Assembly (NCBI GenBank): GCA_949358305.1
Contig: OX442317.1
Coordinates: forward strand, 11,474,186-11,538,185
Source: Strigamia acuminata
Taxonomy: Eukaryota; Arthropoda; Chilopoda; Geophilomorpha; Linotaeniidae
Reading direction: 5' to 3'
DNA length: 64,000 nucleotides
Positions 24,778 through 36,329 of the stretch are shown here, one piece after another (the stretch's first letter is position 1; every line of letters starts with the position of its first letter). The notes beneath the pieces were generated by a model. It saw only the letters and a program-made list of their open reading frames with translations, was not told the origin of the DNA and did no database searches. A program made the position numbers and the translations under genes.

Positions 24778-24990
24778 ACCTAAGAAAAATCACTTACTCA
24801 TCCAACACGGGTCATTTTTACCCATGTAGAAAAGATTTACAAAATATGGGTGAAAATGATTTTATTCTCCAAGTATTTCATGTTTATGAAGAAATTTAAG
24901 TAATTCGGTATTTGTCGAGAGCAACAAAAACAATTGACATAGTATTCAAAAGTAATAAATAAACAAAGTATATTTGTGAAAATAATTTTT
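24778..24990 (+). repeat. Left copy of a 213-bp inverted repeat
   Basis: Homologous, in reverse orientation, to 55070-55285. Shared blocks include CTTACTCA, GGGTCATTTTTA, TGAAAATG, TTTTATTCTC and AGTATTTCATGTTTATGAAG, then AATTCGGTATTT, ATTGACAT, TATTCAAAAGTA and TAAACAAAG. It begins a few bases after the end of the 49-bp array and marks the change to AT-rich DNA. Confidence 0.85.
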
Positions 24991-25259
24991 GGGGATTTCT
25001 AAATCTATTTATTATCAATTTTATTATTTGTTATGATGTAAAATAAAAATACATAAAATTTCAGAATGAAAAACTTGATCGTTTTTGAGAAAAAATAAAC
25101 ACTTTGGAGGTCTTAATTGATCATAGGTTGGGGTGGGGAAGGCTAATGCATGTTTTAGTAAAAGTATTAAACACAACACACATGTCAGCTGAATAATAAA
25201 GCAGTAGAAGGATATAGATAATACAGAAAAATTTTGATTTTTATAGTATGTAAAGATTA

Positions 25260-25799
25260 TTACCTTTGCTGAAACCACCAAGTGTGGGAGGGTGGCACTC
25301 CTTCAGGAATATCAATCTCAACATTATACTCGGGGTTATTCATCGACTTCTGAATAACGCGGTTGCACCTTTCGATGGCTACACCGATGCCGGATTCTTT
25401 GAGTGTTCTTCTGACGGTATTCTGATCTTCTGATGGAAAAGCACCAAATATGTCGAGCATAAACTGTAGAGCTGATCGCTGCTTACAAGCCGAATTCAAT
25501 GAATTATAGCCCCAGCCATCCGTCGCGTGGGATACGCACGAATCAATGTCTAAACTAGCCTTAGGAATAGAATGTCCAATGGTTATTTTGTCTTCTTCAC
25601 CGAAATCCACCCGATGCTTACCAATCTCGAAAACCTTATCGAGAATTTGTTGTGTAGTCTCAATTTTTTTATCCATACATGTCTTCATGTCGTGGAATGT
25701 ACATGCATGTGAAAAGGCACTTGTAGAACTAACGGCTGAATTTAACAACTGCTTTATACTTGTAATCAACTCGTTGGCTAGTGTTTTCTGGGCGGACAT
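25260..25799 (-). CDS. Hypothetical 179-aa protein
   Basis: Not recognised. A single frame starts at ATG 25799 (a GTG lies just upstream) and ends with TAA next to a GTAATAAT donor-like sequence, so a spliced version with one more exon to the left is possible. The N-terminal half (about residues 1-70) is Ser/Thr/Lys-rich and predicted helical with heptad-like Leu/Ile spacing. The C-terminal half is mixed and ends in a VPPSHTWWF motif. The codon usage and length support coding. It is the first gene inside the inverted-repeat boundary. Confidence 0.5.
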   Translation of the reverse strand: MSAQKTLANELITSIKQLLNSAVSSTSAFSHACTFHDMKTCMDKKIETTQQILDKVFEIGKHRVDFGEEDKITIGHSIPKASLDIDSCVSHATDGWGYNSLNSACKQRSALQFMLDIFGAFPSEDQNTVRRTLKESGIGVAIERCNRVIQKSMNNPEYNVEIDIPEGVPPSHTWWFQQR

Positions 25800-26319
25800 C
25801 ACTCAATTGACATCAACAGACTGGCTTAGATTTTTCAATATGTTGATTAATTTTGTTCTGTTTTTGCTCTTATATACTTTTTTTAAAAGAAGAATCTAAC
25901 TAAAAAGCAAAAATGTGAAATTATTATATTTTTCTAAAAATGTAACTACATACTTTGTCTATTGTAAAATTTTACATAATTTAGAATTATTATTTTTAAA
26001 CTTGTTTTTGTTTTTACTGAAAATGTGATTTTATTATTATTATTTTAGAACGCGGGAAGTTTGACGGGGAAGGACAGAAAAGCGAAAAGCGCTAGTTAAA
26101 CAGAAAATGCCACAACAGCTATTTTGAGGTTTTTAAATTTCGTTTTAATGATTTTATTAAATACTTGAATTTGTAAATGATAATACTAGAAATACTTTTA
26201 TGACTTTGTATAATTTTTTTTAAAATACATAATTAATATAACAATTAAGTTAAATTATAAATAAATAAAGCAAACAAGAAGTAATACGGACTAAACAATA
26301 ACAATAAGAACAATAACTT

Positions 26320-26535
26320 TTATTGATTAACTATGAATATTTTGTAATTGTTGTCACCCCTTGTTTTCATTGCTGACTCCATACAACATATTACAATGTA
26401 AAAAATACAGGCATACAGGGCCAAATTTATCTTTCGACCACATTTGTTTTTATTTGATGAAGAAACATTGACAGGAATATCCTTCAATGTATTATTTTTA
26501 AATTCTCTCCACGTCAATTTTTGCTGCAAATTCAT
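26320..26535 (-). CDS. Small membrane protein, 71 aa
   Basis: Starts at ATG 26535. One hydrophobic span (about residues 39-54, INLALYACIFYIVICC) is preceded by a Lys/Arg-rich stretch, which suggests an N-in, single-pass protein with a short C-terminal tail. No family is recognised. It has the size and topology of minor envelope proteins of arthropod DNA viruses, but the sequence alone does not establish this. Confidence 0.35.
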   Translation of the reverse strand: MNLQQKLTWREFKNNTLKDIPVNVSSSNKNKCGRKINLALYACIFYIVICCMESAMKTRGDNNYKIFIVNQ

Positions 26536-26559
26536 TAACGATGCCACAACTCAACTTAT

Positions 26560-27340
26560 TCCTAATATTACTTTGTTTCAGGAAAACTAATAGTATACAA
26601 TTTTGCTGACCATCACTAAATTACTTCAATTTCAAGAAAACAAAATTTATAAGAACAGTTTTTGAAGATTATAAAACTAAAATATCTTTGGTAATAACGG
26701 ATGGTATCAAAGATATTACTAGCCCTCTAATTATATTTCAATATAAGTACAATTGGAATGTCCAATATGTGTTGATAGAAATAACGACACCTAATAAAGT
26801 ACAAGAAGGAGGGGATTGCTAACTGCTAAGTTTGTGTTGTTGTTTAAATAAGTTGTAAAGGCACTGGCTTTTCTTCACAAATACACTGACAAATAAGAAT
26901 GATTATTTGTATACAGACACCCAGAATCATCAGACTCGAAAAAATAAACAAACTTAACTCCATTCCTAGAAAATTATTAAATTCCACTACTGCTAGTACT
27001 TCAAGTTAATAGAATATATATTAATACTTGCATTTTATTCAGAAATAATTGAGTTTATTAAATTTACTAAATTAATTAAAGAATAAAATTAATTATGAAC
27101 TAGGAATTTGAATAACTAGGAATTTGAAATTTGAAATTTAGAAAAAAGTTTAAAATTTGAAAATTAGAAAAAAATGAAAATTAAAAATTAGAAAAAAAAT
27201 GCAACCGAATAAATCGGAAATCGCTAAAAGCAATTCGTGAAAAAAAAAACTTGGCAATGAAGGAGGAAAAATGGACAGTAGACTGAGGAGAAATGGACAG
27301 TGGACGGTACAGTTGACACACTTGTCAAACAGCTAATTTT
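26560..27340. repeat. No gene; AT-rich with a repeat shared with 38780-39115
   Basis: No coding region seen. The part 27100-27335 (AAATTAGAAAAAAATG units, then AATAAATCGGAAA and AATGGACAGT segments) is a direct repeat of 38780-39115. Confidence 0.6.
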
Positions 27341-27344
27341 TGTC

Positions 27345-27680
27345 TCCTGGAATTAAATGGCGCCGAGGCATGACTATTGGTTAATATAATCACACGTCTT
27401 TTTTTTTGCTGCATAGCCGTTGGTTAATTTATTTTATTTAATTCTAAATTCAAATATATTATTATTTGTTTCTTTTTTATTTTATTATTATTGTTTTTGT
27501 TTTTAAAAAGAGAAACCAATTTAGATTTATTCTAAGCTTAGAATAAATAAATACAAAGTCAAGAAATGTGTTGAGTTATTAAAAGAAATAAGACAAAATG
27601 AATATTTATCCACGAATTTTAAGTTGAACATGGGTTTGGATCAACTTTTGAGGAAATGCGGCGAATATAAAGATTGTAAT
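27345..27680 (+). pseudogene. Orphan family copy A, two broken fragments
   Basis: 27345-27385 matches the 3' end of orphan copy B (35868-35908), and 27530-27680 matches its 5' end (35140-35285). Between them lies the same AT-rich spacer found between copies B and C. The start codon position reads ATA, not ATG, and homology stops after about 40 codons, so this copy cannot make the full protein. It lies about 180 bp upstream of the Dicer-derived gene. Confidence 0.75.
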
Positions 27681-27861
27681 TTTACAATTCGATCATTTTA
27701 TTTTCATTTTTTGAATTCTAATTTCAATTATACTATCACTAAGCGGCCTGTAGCAATTAGCCAATAGGAGGAGTATCACATTTGAATTGATATAAATTTC
27801 AGCTACACTAATAAAATCAGCAGCCAAGAACACACATACAAGTAGTTTATTCACCGTTGAG

Positions 27862-30751
27862 ATGGACAAAGCAGCTCTAGGAAAAACACAACCATATATT
27901 TCAAAACGACGTCAATTATATAAAAAACTGGTACAGTATTTCGTTACTATAAAGATTTTATAGATTAACAGTTTTACAGTTTTTCTATCATAAGCTTAGA
28001 TGGTTATTTAAAATGTCAGAATTGATCAAATTAGACTAATGATTCCCGAAATATTTAAAATTTGTATGTTTTTTTAGGTTGCTCCACATTTACTAGACTG
28101 TCCATGCTCAAATACAAATTGCTCGATGTATCTAATTTGTGTAAAACCTTCGAAACAAACAAGAGAACGTATCGGAGGAACTATTCACGATACCGAAACG
28201 AGTTATCGACAATTTGCCATAATTACGTCAGACGAATTGCCAAAGGTATTACTAATACACTTGCACATATTTTTATTTTACATTTTAAACTTCTTATTAA
28301 AACTTTACATTAGATTTCACCTTTTCCAATATTCACAAAAAATGGAAAACATTGGGTTACATTAACCGAATTATTTGGAACGGTAGATAATGTAATGTTT
28401 GAAGAGAGAGATTTAAGCCGGATTGCAGAATTCCATAAACGTTTTTTTTTCGACTTTTTGCAAATAAATTCATATCCAATAGACTTTCAGCCTTTGGGTT
28501 CAAATATGGCACTTTTTGTCCTTCCCCTTATAAAGCTTATTGGTATGTGTAAAAAAATTTTCGCATTATTAAACTGTTTAACTGAAATGTGACTCTATCG
28601 GTTGACATTATGAAATTTATGAAACTTATAGATGGCACCGCGGATGAACCGCCTTTGTTTGATGTGGATTGGAAAACAATTAAAGATGTATGTGATTACG
28701 CGTTTGATGGTTTACCCTCAGCAGAAGAAAGAAAACAGTTTCAATGTGATGAAACAAAGTTTGTGAACAGAGTGGTAGTTCCACTGTATTTAATCGATAA
28801 AGTATTTTTCATCGTGGAACAAATTACGAAAACAATTTCTCCATCGCATCCATTTACAACCCAAGTGTATAAATCTTGCGGATTTAAATCATGCGCTGAT
28901 TATTTCCAAAAAAAGTACGGAGTGGCGATTCAAAACATGGATCAGCCATTACTATCAGCCAAAATGATCACCAACAATGAACTAAATATGATCTCGAACA
29001 AGGTCAACAGAAAGGACGAGAAAAAAAATATGGCTATTGATGGTGAAACCATGAACACACACATATTCCTGGTGCCTGAACTCTGCGGCGTTTTACCGAT
29101 TAGTGCATCTCACTTAAAACATGGAACGATGATACCCAGTATCATATACCGTTTGAACGACTTAATTTTAGCGACTGAATTTTCGGGGAAAATGGCAATG
29201 TATGTAATGTCGAGAGATCTATGTTCGAAAGATTTAACATACAAGAAATGGTCTATAACTGAAAAGAGATACCGTGAGTTATCGGTTATGAAGGAAAACA
29301 ACTGGGAATTCGATTATAAAATCGAACACGGTTCTATGTTCTCTAATTATGACAATCTTCCACAACCACACGTGATTTTGAATGCACTAACCACGTGCGC
29401 AGCAAATGATTGCTTCGATTTGGGACGGTTAAAATTCTTAGGGAGCGCTTATCTGAGGTTTGTGGTAACAGTACACCTCTTCAACAAGTTCCCAGCACTA
29501 GATGAGGGTAATTTGATCAGTAGAAGAGATGCATTGGTGTCGAGTTCACATCTCTATCAAATAGCTGAAAATAAAGGGTTAACTAATCTAGTAAAATGTG
29601 AGATATTTTCACCAGCTACTAACTGGCTACCACCGTGTTTCGTCATAAACATCAGCTCTGAGTTCAGGTTAATGCGTGCAGGACTGCCCTTCGACTCTTG
29701 GAAATATTTTATCGGTTATGATTTGAAGAAAGGAAGATGTGATAAGATACGCTCATTTGCGGCAAACAGTGGGAATGCAAAATATATCGGCCAATGTGGT
29801 GACAAAATCGGTCATTTGGAAACGGAAGGAATTGTTATGAATTCGACCGAGTATCAGCTGATCGCTGATAAACATGCTGCCGACTGTGTTGAGGCGATTG
29901 TGGGAGCATACTTGTTGTATGCTGGATCAGAAGCAGCTCAGTTTCTTCTCATTTTTCTCGGACTTGATATTCAGCCTGGCGAGACAAACACGAATGTGAT
30001 AAAGGTTGCTTTAACCAACCCAGAAAAATGTATACCTGATGAACTATTAATGGGATTGTCTAATTTTGAAAATGAAATTTGCTACGTGTTTCGAGATAAA
30101 TCCTTTCTCATTCAAGCAATAACTTATCCTTCACACTACAGTAATAAATTAGAAGTTGGTTGTTATAACAGACTCAAATTTCTCGGAGATGCAATTTTAG
30201 GTAAGTGGAAAGTAAAATTTGAAGCTATTTTTTTTTAAATCTATAGATTGAACAACTATTTTTTTTGAAAGATTATTTGATTACCTGGCATCTGTTTGCT
30301 GATACGAAGACATTTCCACCCCGGGAGCTAGCTGATATTAGATCAGGTTTAGTTAACAATACCACTTTTGCAAAATTAGCTGTGACAAATACTGCGTTTA
30401 CAAAATTGGGAAAATTGGCCGCGGATGTGCACAATTATCATTCGAATACAGGAAATCCCATTTTGGTTAATATCAGAAGTAAATTTCTTGCATTAGCAGA
30501 TGGAGATAATGTATGTAGTGGGGTGTGTTTTTAAACTTAGATTACGTTATCTGAATTCTGTTTATTTTATTTTTTTCTAGTTTTTAATCGAGAAAGAAGG
30601 TTGTTTCGATGTGGAGGAAGCTGAAATATTCAAAGTTTTGGGCAATATATTTGTATCTATAGCTGCGGCTATTTATTTGGACAGTGAGTCCAACTTAGAT
30701 TCTGTGTGGAAAGTCTATTTTAAAATTGTGAAACCAATTATTAGTTTGTAA
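27862..30751 (+). CDS. Helicase-less, catalytically altered Dicer homologue
   Basis: Six exons join in frame: 27862-27930, 28078-28245, 28314-28542, 28632-30200, 30272-30510 and 30581-30751, giving about 814 aa. They encode a Dicer platform-like region (residues about 25-190) and a PAZ domain (about 195-330, with [15 protein letters not shown] and PSIIYRLN). RNase IIIa (about 400-600) has [10 protein letters not shown], where the family has RLExLGDxxL; the acids at 423 and 427 are Lys and Ser, while the later ADCVE acids at 573 and 576 remain. RNase IIIb (about 640-800) has [10 protein letters not shown] (Lys 671, Asp 675) and LGNIFVSI, so the last acidic pair is Asn 780 and Val 783. No helicase or DUF283 precedes it and no dsRBD follows. 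Normal Dicers are about twice as long. RNA binding without cleavage is inferred. All splice sites are GT-AG and all frames open, arguing against a decayed pseudogene. A TATA-like GATATAAAT lies about 70 bp upstream. Confidence 0.85.
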
Positions 30752-31630
30752 TTATTCATTACCTGACCACTGCAAGAAAAAGTAGATTTTATTGGATTAA
30801 ATGTATTGTGTAAATTAATTGTAAATTTAATATTTACAAGTTGTAAATTAAATTTACAAATTTTGTTAAAGATGAAATTTATCTTTAAATTTAATTTTGT
30901 AAAAGACACTTTACAAAGTGTTATGAACATAAACTTTACAAAATTATTTTTTTTTTAAATTAACCATTTAAATGCTTGTGAAATTAATTGTAAAATAGAG
31001 AGTTTGTAGGATGCATTTTTCCCTTATTTTGCCCCACGACACATTATTTTAGTACCATATGGTTAAGCAAAAGACCTTTAGTGTATCGTTTTTAACACTA
31101 AAATAAAATATAGGGCAGCCAATTCGGTATTTTTCCAATATTTACGTCACGGCCTTATAATTTAGATTAGCAGCGAACTCATTCCTGACATTTTAATTTC
31201 ATTGCTTCGATGTCATTGTTTTCTCTATCATTTGGTTTAAATTTGCAATAATAAAGGTGCTTCATTGTTTTAAACCAGTAAATTACAAGAATTGTCTCTA
31301 ATGTTTAACGTAAGGATAATTTTAAAACATAAAAAATAAATTCACCCGGAATTTTTTAACTGCCGCAAACTCTCTATTGATTATAAAAATCAACTTTTCA
31401 TAAATAGATTTATTTTTTATCATTTACAAAACATCACGTTTGTAAATATTGAAATAAAGTTAAGATAAACCACACATTTCTTAAAAAATGAAACCAATTT
31501 ACCTCATATTAAATAAAATACATAAATAATTAAATTAATGTAGAACACAAATTAGATCAGTCAGTTGCACGTGTCAACTGTTGAGAACTATCTGAAAGTT
31601 AGCCCTGGAAATTAAAAAGTAGATGTTTTT
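30752..31630. other. AT-rich intergenic, nothing recognised
   Basis: Long A/T runs with several palindromic TTTACAA-type words near 30830-30950. No coding or RNA gene is evident. Confidence 0.5.
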
Positions 31631-31639
31631 AATATTATT

Positions 31640-32490
31640 GTTCACATTAATTCAAATTCGGTTCACTTATCTGATCGATACTCTGGTCCGTGATCAGATA
31701 GACTAGCTCGTTCGGGTCAGAATTAAGCTCGAAGGTGTTATGATGAGTTTCGGGTCTGAAAGAATAAAATTGGATATTAATTGGTTGAGTTAAGTCAATA
31801 GATTTCGCTATTTTACACTAGCTATCTCATTTAAGGAGAAAAACATTATTGCAGACTTGATCTCAGACTTAGAAAATTGGCGATGAATTTGTCTCGATTA
31901 AATTCGTATACTCGGGGCTGGTCGTTAGATACTGCCGAGTCGTGGAAAATAGTAAAAATCGAATATTTTACTGGTGAAACAGACGAATATGAAAATTTTT
32001 ACATTAAATCCACCATTAAATCAATCCGAATTAATTATTAAATTAATTTAAATTACAAATTAGATTTTTAACACTTTACTTTTAACATGTTTTCATTTGA
32101 CAGCTGATTAAATTAAATTTGAGTAAATTAAATTAAATTTATTTGATTTGATTTTATAATTTAATTTATTTTGAAAACTGAAACAAAACAAAAAAATCAT
32201 CACAATCTACAAAACATATTAAAATCTTTATGAGATTTAATGTAAAACTCACGACATTCATTAGGAACAACTTGGGCTCAGTTGCGACACAATAGCGTCA
32301 AATCTGTTGAAGAAAAATTACTTAAATTATAATAAATTTCTAATAATCCAATTTAATAATTTTTTACGAATGGAACATGTAGGCGAGTATTCCTGATTAA
32401 TTTCGGCCTTCCGAATTTGATACTTAGCGGATAATCTTCCTTTTTTTCGATCACTTCCATTGCATCATAACCATCTTCGAGTTGGCGACC
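31640..32490 (-). other. Possible spliced minus-strand gene (candidate exons)
   Basis: A terminal-exon-like block lies at about 31757-31649: it follows TTTCAG, is open for about 35 codons and ends in TAA. An upstream block at about 32490-32373 is open for about 40 codons and ends at a GTAAAA donor. A short block near 32310 is preceded by CTTCAACAG. The phases do not join cleanly, so I cannot give a product. It may be a decayed or misread gene. Confidence 0.2.
31883..32041 (+). CDS. Small ORF, 52 aa, hypothetical
   Basis: ATG to TAA, 53 codons, on the strand opposite the candidate exons. It has an aromatic-rich and acidic middle (YFTGETDEYENFY). No family, signal or membrane span is seen. It could be a chance frame in AT-rich DNA. 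Confidence 0.2.
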   Translation: MNLSRLNSYTRGWSLDTAESWKIVKIEYFTGETDEYENFYIKSTIKSIRINY

Positions 32491-32499
32491 GGTTCACAC

Positions 32500-33500
32500 A
32501 TGGAAACGAATAATGCTAAATATACACAGAAGATGACACTACTGTATTGCGTATTACAGGTCCAGCAGATATTCTAGAGTAGTAATGGCGTCTATTTGTT
32601 TACAAAATGCCGCTTTGTGATTGGCTAAAATTCTGAGAAAACTAAACAACAAAAAAATCATCACACAAATATTAAACAAAAATAAAGATTTCGTGTTTTT
32701 TGTAAATTTGGTAAATTTTTCTTTGTTTATTTTTTCTCATAATATCGGCTAATAACAGAACTGGCTGATGTAAACAACCGTAGCCATTATGGCTTCCCAG
32801 TATCAACTGCTGGATTGTCATGCTTTGATTTCACTAAAAAATGCTCTCAATTATTACACAGACGATAAGTTCCAATCGATTAATTTGATTTTATTTCTAT
32901 TTGTTTTAGACATTTCAAAGATGGCGCTTCCGTCTTGCCATGTTTTGGCTCAATTTTACGTTTCCGGGAGCGAATTAACGTGACAGTTGTACCAAAGATC
33001 GGCCAACATGGATCTCGGTGCCCATTTCAACATCGCCTGTTGCTTCCTCCTCACCTATATATGCTCGTCCACGTGACGAATTTGATGCAGGATGACTTTA
33101 TTCACACTCGGGGTGACGCCAATATTTATTCTAATCATGTTGATGTAATTAAAGAACGAATAAAAGAAGGAATTGCTTTTATTTATAAAACGGTCAAGTG
33201 CAGCTCAAAGTTTAATTGGTGGTCTAATTTTCGCTTGGTGTTAAATAGTTTTTTTGGGGAGGTTTAATTCTCGTTTGGTGTTAAGTATACTGTATGTTCT
33301 AAACTTTTCGGTTATTTTGCTTGAAAACATGTTCTTTATCTGAAAAAAAATGAATAGATATTTTAAGATATATTTAGATTTATTCCAACCCCCACTGTTG
33401 TAATGGTGAAGAATATCATCGATCACACCGAACCTTTTGCATGGTCAGTTCACGGTCAGTGCCCACTGTTTCAAGCAGTAAAATTTTGAATTTATTTTTC
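32500..33500. other. No gene that can be supported
   Basis: Open frames at 32789-32983 and 32935-33267 overlap in different frames, lack a domain and have no splice structure. Left unannotated. Confidence 0.4.
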
Positions 33501-33509
33501 GTCTTTACC

Positions 33510-33830
33510 AATTTTGACGTTTTGGTTAATTTAGACCAATTCAGAGTTCTATTTTACTCATTTTGGTTAATTTAGACCAATTCAGAGATCTATTTTACTC
33601 ATTTTGGTTAATTTAGATCAATTCAGACATTTATGTTACTCATTTTTGTTAATTTAGACATTTATTTTAGTCATTTTGGTAAATTTAGACCAGTTCAGAC
33701 ATTTATCTTACTCGTTTTTGTTAATTTAGAGATTTATTTCAGTCGTTTTGATCATTTGAGATGTTGAATTCAGTCGTTTTGGTCATTTGAGACATTGAAT
33801 TCAGTCGTTTTGATTTGACAATTAATTTTA
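33510..33830 (+). repeat. Interspersed ~30-36-bp motif array 1
   Basis: Repeats of TTTTGGTTAATTTAGACCA, GACATTTATTTTAGTCATT and GTCGTTTTGATCATTTGAGA. The same family recurs at 39120-39600 in the same orientation. Confidence 0.8.
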
Positions 33831-34219
33831 TTTTTCAAAAAAATAAATTTTTTTATTTAAAGTAAAATTAATTTGACTCATTGATAAATAAGAATCTCAG
33901 TGTTAAGGATTTGTTTTAATCTAGTCACTAAAAATTGAAATTTTGAGTTTAAATATGCAAATTTGAGGACGTTTTTGAAATTGTTTTTAATTACATGCTC
34001 TCTCTTTTGTGTTTCATTCTTTTATTTTTTTCTTTAATAATTTTAATATTTTAATTCTACATGCAAAAGTTATTTATGAATATTCAAATGCCAATCATTG
34101 CAAAAAAGTATCATTTTTATTACGAAAAAAATTAATTACTTTAGAAACAATGCAAGTATCCGTATATATTGTTATTTTGGAGTACTAGCGATAGTAGAAT
34201 TTAATAAAATTCATCAGAA

Positions 34220-34357
34220 ATGGAAAAAATTTGGATCATTGTGTTGTGTCTGACAATTCTGTGCCTCTGCATAGGAATAGTTAAACTTATCTGCAAGTAT
34301 ATATGTGGAATAAAGTCAGTTTCTTCAGAACCTGATCCCATTTATGCCCCAGATTAG
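34220..34357 (+). CDS. 45-aa single-span membrane protein
   Basis: A short frame from ATG 34220. Residues about 4-24 are strongly hydrophobic with several Cys (IWIIVLCLTILCLCIGIV), followed by a Lys/Cys patch and an acidic/proline tail (SSEPDPIYAPD). It is too short for homology by eye. Its shape, an N-terminal signal anchor with a tiny tail, is common among virion envelope peptides of arthropod DNA viruses. A LINE fragment begins immediately downstream, so the tail may have been longer. Confidence 0.35.
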   Translation: MEKIWIIVLCLTILCLCIGIVKLICKYICGIKSVSSEPDPIYAPD

Positions 34358-34980
34358 GTCTTATGTTGATGATAATTTCTTGACCCGGTCCATCACCACT
34401 GGCTATGACCCCCCTCCCCGCCCAAACTGAGTTCACCCCGGACCTAGCATCACTCGCTGATTGGTATGCGGCCCATGACATGTCTCTCAACCAAGACAAG
34501 ACTAAGACTATTATTTTTAGGCGACCCTCAAGAGCAGTGACCCCATACCCAAGCGAAATGATCACTTACATAAAAATGAAGATTCACCCTACTGTCACCT
34601 ACGCCTCCCAATATTGGAATTCCACTGCTCGCAGATTCAAGGTCCCGCTTGAAACTGCGTATAATGCCGTTATTCAACCATCCCGGCCATAATCACATTA
34701 CTCCAGTATGTAATGAATTCGGCCTCCTGAGTTTGGATAACCTTCTCCGCCTTCACGGCATCACGGCAATCGCTGATGCTGTCCGTAACGTGGACCATCC
34801 AACCCACAATATCGCCACACATTACCAGTCAGATGTCGATGCCCACCTGCCTTGCCGCCATCGTTTTGAAGTTACCACCCGGCAGTCCACTTACACGCGT
34901 AACACGTTCCCTTATCGATGTACTCCCCTCCCCCATCTGGAACGACCTTCCAAACAATTTGAGATCATCAATGTTAATTA
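34358..34980 (+). mobile_element. LINE-like reverse transcriptase 3' fragment
   Basis: The segment LADWYAAHDMSLNQDKTKTI followed by FRRPSR matches the post-catalytic part of non-LTR (Jockey-type) reverse transcriptases. The frame then shifts into a C-terminal region with FGLLSLDNLLRLHGI. Only the 3' portion is present; there is no endonuclease or YADD region. At 34980 it abuts the 3' part of the orphan-family spacer and appears to have truncated the preceding copy. Confidence 0.7.
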
Positions 34981-35150
34981 ATTTAATCACATATAACATT
35001 TTCTGCTGCCTAGCGATTAATTAATTTATTTTATTTAATTTTAAATTCAAATATATTATTATTATTATTTTACTTTTTGTTTATTTTTTTTTTAATTTTA
35101 TTTTTGTCTTTAAAAGAGAGGAATCAATTTAGATTCATTCTCAGCTTAGA

Positions 35151-35910
35151 ATGAATAGAGATAAAGTCAAGAAATGCGTTGAGTTTTTAAAAGAAAAAAG
35201 ACAAAATAAAGATTTATCTACGGATTTCAAGTTGAACGTGGGTTTGGATCAACTTTTGAGGAAATGCCGTGAATATAAAGATTTTGACAAGATTATCCCT
35301 GTTCCGTATTATCTTCATAAAAGTGCCTTTGATGGTCAATGTCGCGAGTACATTGTAAATTTCGACGAAAGGATTTGTGAAATAGAAGACGTGATGAAAG
35401 ATGTTGCTCCAAAAATCCGAGCATTGGCAGCGGAAGTTATAGCCGACACGAATGCGTGCAAAGTAAGCATTATGATGCAATTGAAATATCGACATTCCAA
35501 AAAGTTGTCGCATGCAAATTTTTGGTACCGGGCTGGGCCGTACGTAATGTTTACAGATGATGTTGACCACATTCTGGATTCGGCTGCGAGAGAACTGGTA
35601 ATACAAAATGCCGAATATGAAGAAACTCACGACTACTTTTATTTCGTATGTGTACAGACACTTAAAATTGATTTCGCTTTTTTTAAACCAAAAGGTGGAT
35701 GGGGCAAAAATGTCATCTCGCGTCGGCGATCGCGTGGAAAGATACGCGATCATACACAGAAACAGGAAACATCACGTTGATTTATTCCTGTACGGGAACA
35801 ATTGCTACAGCCAGATAAGAAATATTAAACGTAACAACCAATTCAAGAGCATTGTTGGTAGAGAATTCCTGGAATTTAATGGCCCGAGGCACGACTATTG
35901 GTTAATTTAA
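35151..35910 (+). pseudogene. Orphan family copy B, frameshifted
   Basis: Not recognised. The first frame (35151-35780) encodes about 209 aa, starting MNRDKVKKCVEFLKEKRQN: a charged helical N-terminus, then a mixed domain with DEICEIED-like acidic and aromatic segments. Around 35695-35710 the coding signal passes to another frame, which stays open to 35910 and ends with sequence that is also found at the 3' end of copy A. A single-base indel therefore probably broke the original gene of about 250 codons. The upstream and downstream spacers are almost identical, showing tandem duplication. It could still be expressed as the shorter product. Confidence 0.55.
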
Positions 35911-36078
35911 TCACATATAACATTTTCTGCTGCCTAGCAATTAATAATTTATTTTATTTAATTTTAAATTCAAATATATTATTATTATTATTTTACTTTT
36001 TGTTTATTTTTTTGGTTTATTTTATTTTATTTTTGTCTTTAAAAAGAGGAACTAATTTAGATTCATTCTCAGCTTAGA

Positions 36079-36215
36079 ATGAATAGAGACAAAGTCAAGA
36101 AATGCGTTGAGGTTTTAAAAGAAAAAAGACAAAATGAAGATTTATCTACGGATTTCAAGTTGAACGTGGGCGAATATAAAGATTTTGAGAAGATTATCCC
36201 TGTAATTAAGAGTCG
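36079..36215 (+). pseudogene. Orphan family copy C, truncated
   Basis: The 5' end is nearly identical to copy B, including the ATG at 36079 and about 160 bp upstream. It has an internal deletion of about 33 bp (the VGLDQLLRKCR codons) and homology ends at about 36202. The frame closes soon after. Confidence 0.75.
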
Positions 36216-36329
36216 CCTTCAGTAGTGAGTAGGACTGTCAGTGCAGAATTGTGTGCTCTAAGTCAGCCAATAAGAAGTCAGCTACAAAGTCGTAAAGTTC
36301 ATTCCTGTATTGTGTGCGAAACCTGCAAA

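Noticed and set aside
27862-30751. Functional host Dicer-1 or Dicer-2
   Set aside because: There is no helicase, DUF283 or dsRBD, and the catalytic acids are replaced in both RNase III domains.
32789-33267. Two overlapping plus-strand ORFs as genes
   Set aside because: No domain, no splice logic and no neighbour support.
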